DNA of 20,173 bases. It comes from Lachnospiraceae bacterium. GTDB lineage: Bacteria > Bacillota > Clostridia > Lachnospirales > Lachnospiraceae. A program made the position numbers and the translations under genes. The notes beneath the pieces were generated by a model. It had not been told where the DNA came from. It worked only from the letters and a program-made list of their open reading frames with translations, and did not search any database. Positions 14,737 through 20,173 of the stretch are shown here, one piece after another (the stretch's first letter is position 1; the number at the start of each line of letters is the position of its first letter). The stretch lies in the NCBI GenBank assembly GCA_900764225.1, contig CAAFNG010000069.1:1-20173 (forward strand). Reading direction: 5' to 3'.

Positions 14737-15758
14737 TGGAGAAGAAATTTAAGCTGAATGCAGCAATGATCAACAAAAACAGAGCATTTTTATTACTTGC
14801 GATCGTACTTTTCTGTGGACTGTTTGTGGACAACTTCTATACAGCCTACAACATCCGGGCAGTTACAGGTAACGGAAGCCTTGTTATCTGGCTGGGACTT
14901 GGATTTACCATTGTTCTTATTGCAGGACATATGGATATGACGGTTATGTACATGTCAACTTTTGCAGCGCTTCTGACACTGGGACTTCACAGCAATCAGA
15001 AGCTTCCATGGGCGATCTGCATTGCCATCGGTGCGCTGATGGGCGTTGTAAATGGTCTGATCATGGGACTGCTTGTTACAAAACTCAAGATTCATGCATT
15101 TATCGCAAGTATCGGTATGCAGCTGGTTCTGAAAGGAATCATGTATGTATACTGTAACGGAAGTGAGCTGAGTATCGGAAGAGATTATGATCTGAATGAG
15201 AAGCTGAATAATCAGTTGTTTCCATTCCTTCCGTTCTCGACGTATTTTATCATCACTACACTTTTTGTAATCCTGGTAATCGTAATCCTTCGCTATACAA
15301 GACTTGGAAGAAATATCCATATGGTAGGTGGAAATGCAGAAACAGCATGGCTGGCAGGAATCCACAGCGACCGTGTTGTTATCGCAGCATTTATTATCTC
15401 CGGACTTGCAGCAGGTCTTGGCGGAGCCCTCAACGGAATCTATTCCGGAGCTGCCAACGTAACAATGGGTGAAAAAGGAATCTCCCCATTCTATATGGCA
15501 TTCACAGCAACCGTTATCGGTGGAACAGACATCTACGGTGGCAAGGGAAGCGTAGGCTGGACTTACATTTCTCTTCTGATGATCGCATTCCTGAAATCTC
15601 TCTGCAAATCCACAGAGCTTCAGGTACTGGTTATCGGTGCGGCACTTGTACTTTGCCTGATTTATGAGACCGTTGCAAAATACAACAAAGATAAGATTCT
15701 TGGACGTCGTCCGAATCTTCATCTGGAACACCTGAAAGAAATGAAAAGCGCAAAATAA
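14733..15758 (+). CDS. Sugar ABC importer permease 2 (RbsC-like)
   Basis: The 341-residue membrane protein is of the same family as the preceding permease but clearly diverged. It has multiple hydrophobic helices, a GHMDMTVMYMSTFAALLTLG segment at the place of GGIDLSVG, and the conserved loop VIGGTDIYGGKGSVG. Translation can begin at either of two adjacent ATGs (14733 or 14736). Its start overlaps the stop of permease 1. It would form a heterodimer with permease 1 and couple to the RbsA-type ATPase. The next gene, the binding protein, follows after a 73-bp gap with a hairpin. Confidence 0.92.
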   Translation: MMEKKFKLNAAMINKNRAFLLLAIVLFCGLFVDNFYTAYNIRAVTGNGSLVIWLGLGFTIVLIAGHMDMTVMYMSTFAALLTLGLHSNQKLPWAICIAIGALMGVVNGLIMGLLVTKLKIHAFIASIGMQLVLKGIMYVYCNGSELSIGRDYDLNEKLNNQLFPFLPFSTYFIITTLFVILVIVILRYTRLGRNIHMVGGNAETAWLAGIHSDRVVIAAFIISGLAAGLGGALNGIYSGAANVTMGEKGISPFYMAFTATVIGGTDIYGGKGSVGWTYISLLMIAFLKSLCKSTELQVLVIGAALVLCLIYETVAKYNKDKILGRRPNLHLEHLKEMKSAK

Positions 15759-15769
15759 TCAGTGTGAAA

Positions 15770-15792
15770 TTAAAAGCGGAGGGAGCTTTTAA
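15770..15792 (+). other. Hairpin between permease and binding-protein genes
   Basis: Perfect 8-bp arms (15770-15777 and 15785-15792) enclose a GGAGGGA loop. No T-run follows. Hairpins at this place commonly protect upstream or downstream mRNA and help binding proteins exceed permeases. A TATAAT at 15807-15812 lies just before the start but has no good -35, so an internal promoter is doubtful. Confidence 0.45.
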
Positions 15793-15831
15793 TAATAAAA
15801 AAACTATATAATGTATAAGGAGGAAGAAAAC

Positions 15832-17076
15832 ATGATGAAAAAGAGACTGGCGGTTCTGTTATGTGGTGCTATGTTATTGGGTACGGGGTCTGTAGCATTT
15901 GCAGAAGAGAACACAGATGCTCAGGCAACTGAGACAGAGGCAGCAGAAGAGGAAGCAGTAGAGGTTCCGGATGCAGCGAAGGATTCTTATGACAAACTGC
16001 AGGAAGCCGAGAAAACATTAAAAACAACAGATAATCATCTTATGATGGAAGCGCCGCTCAGCTTTGATATTCCGGAAGTAGACGGAGATGCTGCATACTG
16101 CGAAGAAAATTACGAAGAGACAGATGCCAACCACTGGCATTATAAAGAGTATCTTGACTGGGATGAATCCAATGATGCGAAATTCCCTGAGTCACCTGCA
16201 GATGGACAGGAAGGCAAAGAAGTCATCCTGATCGTACATGGTGCACATGCATGGACAACCTGTTATACAGATGCTTTCCAGCAGGCTTGCGATGCAGTTG
16301 GAATGAAACTTACTGTTTATGATCCAAACTGGGATCAGGGAAACCAGGACAGCTACATTGACCAGGCGATCAACGAGCATCCGGATGCGATCGCACTGAT
16401 TCCGCTTTCCGCAGACCATGCAACACAGCAGTTTAAAAAGATTACAGACGCTGGAATCCCGGCATTCTGTGTAAACACAACACCAGAAGCAGAAGCTATG
16501 AACTACATCCTTTCCTATACTGGCCCGAATGACTGGTACCAGATGAGAACACTTGCGGATATGCTTGGCGAGAAGATGGAAGGAAAAGGCGGAGTTGCTT
16601 ACATTACACATAACGTAGGTGGATCTCCTTACTATGCACGTTGCTACGGACCTATGACAGAGCTTGCTGAGAAATATCCGGACATCAAAACTCTTGATAT
16701 TCAGTCTCCTGGATTTGAGGCTTCCAAGGTTAAACAGGTCGTATCTGACTGGATCACAAAATACGGTGACGACTTAAATGCTATCGTTCTTGCAGATGAC
16801 TCTGATCAGGCTATCGGTGCAGCTGAGGCTTGTGAGGCAGCAGGACGTGACGATATCGTAATCGTTGCAGCCGGTATCTCCAAACAGGGTCTTGACCTTG
16901 TAAAAGATGGCAAACTTTATGGTATGTCCTATCAGACTTGCCAGGGTGATGCTGGTCTTGCAGTTCGTACAATCTCTGAGTGGTTCTGCGGTATTGATGT
17001 AAACCGTGTAAACTATCTGAGAACAGATGTTGTTACATCTGAGAACACAGCAGACTTCGAGCCATGCCAGTGGTAA
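15832..17076 (+). CDS. Sugar ABC importer substrate-binding protein with acidic N-terminal extension
   Basis: The 414-residue exported protein has a signal peptide ending SVAFA-EEN, a signal peptidase I type site. No convincing lipobox is present, which is unusual for a Gram-positive binding protein. The type I periplasmic-binding fold begins near residue 130 (EVILIVHGAHAW) and continues through HPDAIALIPLSADHA, AGIPAFCVNT, NAIVLADDSDQAIGAAEA and VKDGKLYGMSYQ. Between signal peptide and fold is an extension of about 105 residues, very rich in Glu, Asp and Ala and then in Trp, Tyr and His (NHWHYKEYLDW). I chose ATG 15832, with AAGGAGG 8 bp upstream; an ATG at 15811 precedes that ribosome site. 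It is the ligand-capturing subunit of the importer. The extension's role is unknown: cell-wall association, or part of the ligand site. Confidence 0.88.
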   Translation: MMKKRLAVLLCGAMLLGTGSVAFAEENTDAQATETEAAEEEAVEVPDAAKDSYDKLQEAEKTLKTTDNHLMMEAPLSFDIPEVDGDAAYCEENYEETDANHWHYKEYLDWDESNDAKFPESPADGQEGKEVILIVHGAHAWTTCYTDAFQQACDAVGMKLTVYDPNWDQGNQDSYIDQAINEHPDAIALIPLSADHATQQFKKITDAGIPAFCVNTTPEAEAMNYILSYTGPNDWYQMRTLADMLGEKMEGKGGVAYITHNVGGSPYYARCYGPMTELAEKYPDIKTLDIQSPGFEASKVKQVVSDWITKYGDDLNAIVLADDSDQAIGAAEACEAAGRDDIVIVAAGISKQGLDLVKDGKLYGMSYQTCQGDAGLAVRTISEWFCGIDVNRVNYLRTDVVTSENTADFEPCQW

Positions 17077-17113
17077 TCGGATCAAAGTAAATAAGACTGC
17101 GCGGGCAGATAAG

Positions 17114-17145
17114 AAATGCCGTCTCCTTTGTGGGGACGGCATTTT
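17114..17145 (+). terminator. Internal terminator between binding protein and hydrolase genes
   Basis: Ten-bp arms 17114-17123 and 17135-17144 (aaatgccgtc with gacggcattt) extend by further pairs to a small tttgt loop. The T-run is only four long, so readthrough into the hydrolase gene is plausible. The arrangement would make downstream expression lower than that of the binding protein. Confidence 0.65.
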
Positions 17146-17190
17146 GATAAAGCAGGAGAATTTTATAAAGTAAAGTGGAGGGATATCTGA

Positions 17191-17946
17191 ATGAATGCAG
17201 AGGAAGTAAAGGTTTCTGAATGGGAAGGCTATCAGAGAAAAGATTTCAAACTGGATGGACATGAGTGTATCCTGGTGATTCCAAAAGAAGCGCATCCTGG
17301 TAAACCATGGGTATGGCGTGCTGAGTTTTTCGGAGCGTTTGACTATGCGGACAGAGCTCTTCTTGAGGAGGGCTGGCATATTGCATATATGATGATCAGC
17401 GATATGTATGGCTGCCCGGAATCTATAGAGCTTATGGAAATGTTCTATAAATATATCACGGAAACAGAAGGCCTCAGCAAAAAAGCAGATCTTTTTGGCT
17501 TCAGCCGTGGAGGACTTTATTCTGTGAATTATACTGTAAAAAATCCGGAAACGATCTCCACACTGTATCTGGATGCTCCGGTTATGAATGTTACCAGCTG
17601 GCCAGGCGGTTATGGCGCTAGTGAGCGTTATCCGAAGGAGTGGGAAGAGTGTAAAGCTGTTTATCATCTCACAGATGAGAATGCCCTGGAATTTAAAGGA
17701 AATCCGCTGAATAAGATGGATCAGCTTCTGAAAGCGGGAATCCGGATCATGCTGGTGGCCGGTGCGGTGGACAGTGTTGTGCCGTATAAAGAGAATGGCG
17801 CAAATCTGGCGGAGTACTATCAGAAAAATGGCGGACAGATCAAAGTGATCGTGAAGCCGGACTGTGATCATCATCCGCACAGTCTTGAGGATCCGGCGCC
17901 GATCGTGGAGTATATTATGAAGAATTTTGAGGAGGTCGAGAAGTAG
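17191..17946 (+). CDS. Alpha/beta hydrolase, probable esterase linked to sugar uptake
   Basis: The 251-residue cytoplasmic protein shows the alpha/beta hydrolase nucleophile elbow GFSRGG with Ser105, a likely acid Asp194 in AGAVDSVVP, and a histidine cluster CDHHPHS (His227, His228, His230), one of which would complete the triad. A conserved KPWVWRAEFFGAF segment near residues 38-50 probably forms the oxyanion region; I recall similar segments in hydrolases of carbohydrate gene clusters. There is no signal peptide. It lies 114 bp after the binding protein, beyond a partial terminator, with a GGAGGG ribosome site. I infer that it removes an ester or acyl group from the imported molecule. The exact substrate is unknown, and peptidase activity is a less likely alternative. 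Confidence 0.75.
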   Translation: MNAEEVKVSEWEGYQRKDFKLDGHECILVIPKEAHPGKPWVWRAEFFGAFDYADRALLEEGWHIAYMMISDMYGCPESIELMEMFYKYITETEGLSKKADLFGFSRGGLYSVNYTVKNPETISTLYLDAPVMNVTSWPGGYGASERYPKEWEECKAVYHLTDENALEFKGNPLNKMDQLLKAGIRIMLVAGAVDSVVPYKENGANLAEYYQKNGGQIKVIVKPDCDHHPHSLEDPAPIVEYIMKNFEEVEK

Positions 17947-18076
17947 AAATACTCAAAAACAAGTATATCTACCAGAAAGTAATCATAAACAGCCAGAAAT
18001 TAAGAATTGCCGGGGCGGGATAACCGGAGTACAATGTAGTCAATTCAAAAAAACAATCGCAGTTAAAGAAATGCAA

Positions 18077-18119
18077 AGGCGCATTTGTTGTAGAAATACA
18101 GCAGATGCGCTTATTTTTT
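18077..18119 (+). terminator. Intrinsic terminator after the hydrolase gene
   Basis: Arms near 18077-18093 and 18098-18112 (aaggcgcatttgttgta with tacagcagatgcgctt, using several wobble pairs) are followed by TTATTTTTT. It ends the importer operon. The shortened structured repeat begins directly after its T-run. Confidence 0.75.
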
Positions 18120-18190
18120 AACCGATAAACTACGGAGTAGTTATTCGGTTATGAACAGGTAGCAAATGCGGACTGTAAATATCCGTTTGA
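18120..18190 (+). repeat. Structured intergenic repeat, shortened copy
   Basis: It matches the full copy (12-170) from position 105 onward and retains the outer stem aaccga/tcggtt (18120-18125 with 18145-18150). It keeps the last hairpin with its GGA loop (18128-18133 with 18137-18142) but lacks the two larger hairpins. In the retained stem a G-C pair of the full copy (112/118) is an A-T pair here (18132/18138), a compensatory change. The tail cgga...atccg hairpin is partly kept. It lies 30 bp before patA, so it could serve as leader or promoter for that gene. Confidence 0.7.
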
Positions 18191-18220
18191 TTCAGGGTTC
18201 AGAAAGAGAGGGAATGTATT

Positions 18221-19591
18221 ATGGCAAAGAGTGAACAGGTAATCAAAGATCTTGACAGAGTGATCGGACTGATCAACACAGATATGAAAGATATTCCTGC
18301 AGAGGAGAAGAAACAGATGGTGGCCGATACCATCGATCATTTCGACAATTACGTAAGCCCGGGCTGGCTGAAATACCGTAAATCTGTATCCTCTGACTCT
18401 GAACAGGGTGCAGTTCTTGAGTGGCAGGATGAAGGTGCTTACTGCTATGGTCTGAATGGGGAAAAATTTATCGACTGTCTTGGCGGTTTTGGTATCTACA
18501 CTTGTGGCCACAGAAATCCTGAGATCCTGAAAACTGTAAAAGCGCAGCTGGATCATCAGGCGCTTCATTCCCAGGAGCTGCTTGATCCTCTCCGTGGATA
18601 CCTTGCAAAGGCTCTTGCGGATATCACACCGGGGGATCTTCAGTATTGTTTCTTTACAAACGGTGGTGCCGAGGCTGTTGAGATGGCTCTGAAGCTTGCG
18701 CGTATCGCTACCGGCGGAAGATGGTTCATTTCTACTGTTGGTGCTTTCCATGGTAAGAGCATGGGTGCCATTTCCATGGGTGGTAAGAGTACTTATCGTA
18801 TTCCTTATATTCCGATGGTGCAGCAGGTTCAGCATGTGGAGTATGGTGTTGCCGAGGATGTAAGAAAAGCAATCAAGAATCTGCAGGCTGTTGGTGAAAA
18901 GGTTGCGGGTGTTATTCTTGAGCCAATCCAGGGTGAGGCTGGTGTTATCGTTCCGCCGGCTGGTTATCTTCAGGAGGTTCGTGAGATCTGCGACGAGACT
19001 GGTGTTGCTCTGATCTTCGATGAGATCCAGACTGGTATGGGTCGTACCGGTACAATGTGGAGATGTGAGGCTGAGGGTGTTACTCCTGATATTATGACTT
19101 ATGGTAAGGCTTTTGGTGGTGGTATCATGCCGATCACGGGTATTATCTGTAAGCCGAAGATGTGGGTTCAGGATCTGATTGATAACCCGTGGCTTCTTGG
19201 TTCTCCGACCTTTGGTGGCAACCCGGTTTGCTGTGCGGCTGCGATCGCTACGATTAAATATATGCTTGAGAATGATATTCCGGGTGTCTGCAAGCGTAAG
19301 GGTGAGGTCCTTAAGGCTGGTCTTCAGAGTCTTGCTGAAAAGTATCCGGAGGTTATCCAGGAGGTTCGTGGTACGGGTCTTATGCTTGCGGTTGAGTTCC
19401 ATACCTGTGAGCTTGGTTATGAAACTGCGAAGGGATTGTTTGCAAGGCGTGTTATGACTGCGGGCACTCTTGTTAATGCAAAAACGATCCGGTTTGAGCC
19501 TACGGCTGTTATTTCTGAGCAGGATATTAAGGATGTTATTTCCAGGATGGATGAGGCACTTGCGGATACTAAGAAGGCTTTTGAATTATAA
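18221..19591 (+). CDS. patA: Putrescine aminotransferase (class III, PLP-dependent)
   Basis: The 456-residue protein closely follows E. coli PatA/YgjG (459 residues) from end to end: NYVSPGWLKYRKSV, FIDCLGGFGIYTCGHRNP, LHSQELLDPLR, GAFHGKSMGAIS, LEPIQGEAGVI and DEIQTGMGRTG. Lys296 in the GKAFGGG motif is the pyridoxal-phosphate lysine. It moves the amino group of putrescine to 2-oxoglutarate, giving 4-aminobutanal and glutamate. A monocistronic unit is likely, bounded by terminators at 18119 and 19609. Its ribosome site is weak (GAGAGGG, spaced rather far). Codon use shifts within the gene: the first part resembles neighbours, while the last two thirds are very rich in GGT, GTT and CTT. No obvious functional link to the demethylase locus is seen; a related diamine or omega-amino acid substrate is possible. 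Confidence 0.88.
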   Translation: MAKSEQVIKDLDRVIGLINTDMKDIPAEEKKQMVADTIDHFDNYVSPGWLKYRKSVSSDSEQGAVLEWQDEGAYCYGLNGEKFIDCLGGFGIYTCGHRNPEILKTVKAQLDHQALHSQELLDPLRGYLAKALADITPGDLQYCFFTNGGAEAVEMALKLARIATGGRWFISTVGAFHGKSMGAISMGGKSTYRIPYIPMVQQVQHVEYGVAEDVRKAIKNLQAVGEKVAGVILEPIQGEAGVIVPPAGYLQEVREICDETGVALIFDEIQTGMGRTGTMWRCEAEGVTPDIMTYGKAFGGGIMPITGIICKPKMWVQDLIDNPWLLGSPTFGGNPVCCAAAIATIKYMLENDIPGVCKRKGEVLKAGLQSLAEKYPEVIQEVRGTGLMLAVEFHTCELGYETAKGLFARRVMTAGTLVNAKTIRFEPTAVISEQDIKDVISRMDEALADTKKAFEL

Positions 19592-19608
19592 TAGAAGTGT
19601 TGATGGAT

Positions 19609-19647
19609 GGAAGGACGCTGCTTTTTTTGTGGCGTTCTTTCTTTTTG
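19609..19647 (+). terminator. Intrinsic terminator after patA
   Basis: Arms 19611-19618 (aaggacgc) and 19632-19639 (gcgttcttt, with a one-base adjustment) are followed by a T-rich run to 19646. It lies 20 bp after the patA stop. Confidence 0.75.
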
Positions 19648-19780
19648 TATTAACGAACGGACGCCAGGGAGATGGAATCTGTCCGGCACAATATTCCATT
19701 TCAAATATCAAAGCATACAAATAAAAGTCAATTGTGTTACACGTCGAGGATGTAACGCTTATTTCAAACACAAGAAAAAA

Positions 19781-19809
19781 TTGAAAAAATCACGAAATCG
19801 TGATAATAT
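19781..19809 (+). promoter_or_regulatory. Promoter with palindromic operator ahead of the HTH gene
   Basis: TTGAAA (19781-19786) and TAATAT (19804-19809) are 17 bp apart. The spacer is filled by the perfect palindrome ATCACGA-AA-TCGTGAT (19789-19804). An operator there would block polymerase, and the small HTH protein encoded 40 bp downstream is the obvious candidate to bind it. A second inverted repeat, GTTACA/TGTAAC (19736-19741 and 19751-19756), lies just upstream. Confidence 0.7.
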
Positions 19810-19849
19810 AAAAAATAAGTGATAAAAACAAAGTTGGATTGGGGGAAAT

Positions 19850-20071
19850 ATGGGAATTACATATAAAAAATTGTTCCATCTGTTGATTGATAAAGAAATG
19901 ACAGTAACAGACGTAATAGAATTGGCAGGAATCAGTGGGAATATTTTTACTAGGATACGTAGAAATCAATACATTTCGTTGGAAAGCATTGAGAAAATAT
20001 GCGGTGTACTAAATTGCAAAGTAGACGATATTTTGGAATTTGAAAAAGAACAAGTGGAGGAAACGAAATGA
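19850..20071 (+). CDS. Small XRE/Cro-type HTH regulator
   Basis: The 73-residue protein is almost entirely one Cro/CI-like helix-turn-helix domain (MTVTDVIELAGISGNIFTRIRRNQYISLESIEKICGVLNCKVDDILEF), followed by a short acidic tail. GGGGGA precedes the ATG. Its stop overlaps the next gene's start (ATGA), so the two are translationally coupled. The palindrome inside its promoter suggests autorepression. Base composition is AT-richer than that of the genes to the left, suggesting the edge of an acquired segment. Such small regulators often precede restriction-modification or other defence genes in Firmicutes, but the downstream gene is too short here to decide. Confidence 0.85.
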   Translation: MGITYKKLFHLLIDKEMTVTDVIELAGISGNIFTRIRRNQYISLESIEKICGVLNCKVDDILEFEKEQVEETK

Positions 20072-20173
20072 GTATGCAACAATTATCTTTAGATTTGAAA
20101 AATAATGATGAAACAGAATCAGTTTCGCAATTTGATTTTCAGAAGATTTTTTTAGACAAAATTAATTTTGAAG
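20068..20173 (+). CDS. Start of an unidentified gene, cut by the window end
   Basis: An open frame begins with MSMQQLSLDLKNNDETES and runs 35 codons to the last base without a stop. GGAGG lies 9 bp upstream and the ATG overlaps the stop of the HTH gene. The visible residues carry no recognisable domain. Coupling to a small XRE regulator with its own operator makes a DNA methyltransferase or other defence-module protein possible, but that is a guess from context only. Confidence 0.65.
   Translation, partial: MSMQQLSLDLKNNDETESVSQFDFQKIFLDKINFE

Noticed and set aside
17927..18121. A 64-codon open frame between the hydrolase gene and patA
   Set aside because: It starts within the hydrolase gene, runs through a terminator hairpin, and shows no domain or ribosome site.
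1..20173. CRISPR array, tRNA, rRNA or transposase genes
   Set aside because: No regularly spaced repeats, no cloverleaf or rRNA-like stretch, and no transposase-like frame was seen.

Overview
The window looks like a chromosomal segment of an anaerobic gut Firmicute, most likely a Lachnospiraceae acetogen of the Blautia/Ruminococcus type. I infer this from moderate GC, strong GGAGG ribosome sites, intrinsic terminators with T-runs, a YesN/YesM two-component pair, Rbs-type sugar transport genes and a corrinoid/folate methyl-transfer operon. The taxon is inferred, not proven. There are no rRNA, tRNA, CRISPR or transposase genes.

Layout. Positions 1-351 are non-coding and hold a structured repeat (12-170) and a hairpin/T-run leader (226-290). 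Positions 352-3384 (+) are a four-gene operon: a RhaM-family sugar mutarotase, a URO-D-fold methyltransferase with an H-x-C...C zinc motif, a MtrH/AcsE-type folate:corrinoid methyltransferase, and a B12-binding corrinoid protein. A second URO-D-fold methyltransferase is on the minus strand (3632-4879), convergent to that operon. It is divergent from a large regulator (5022-7322) that joins a LacI repressor to a solute-binding-protein domain. Positions 7588-11996 encode a YesN-like response regulator, a YesM-like histidine kinase and a membrane-anchored sugar-binding protein, which together look like a three-component sugar sensor. Positions 12170-17946 encode an Rbs-type importer (ATPase, two permeases, a binding protein with a long acidic N-terminal extension) and an alpha/beta hydrolase. 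Positions 18221-19591 encode putrescine aminotransferase (patA). From 19592 the DNA becomes AT-richer: a small HTH regulator with a palindromic operator in its promoter overlaps a gene cut off by the window end.

How the genes may work together. The demethylase operon contains methyltransferase, corrinoid carrier and folate methyltransferase, the parts of an acetogen O-demethylase except the reductive activator. Its first gene is a sugar mutarotase. The importer operon begins with nearly the same hairpin/T-run/-10 leader as the demethylase operon. Two sugar-sensing regulators lie between them. The simplest reading is a locus that imports an O-methylated sugar, cyclitol or glycoside and moves its methyl group through a corrinoid protein to tetrahydrofolate for the Wood-Ljungdahl pathway. 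I regard this sugar-linked O-demethylase as the most interesting hypothesis in the window. The substrate is inference.

A second notable item is the repeat at 12-170. It folds on paper as a gap-free four-way junction. A shortened copy at 18120-18190 carries a compensatory base-pair change in the shared hairpin. Both copies start directly after a T-run.
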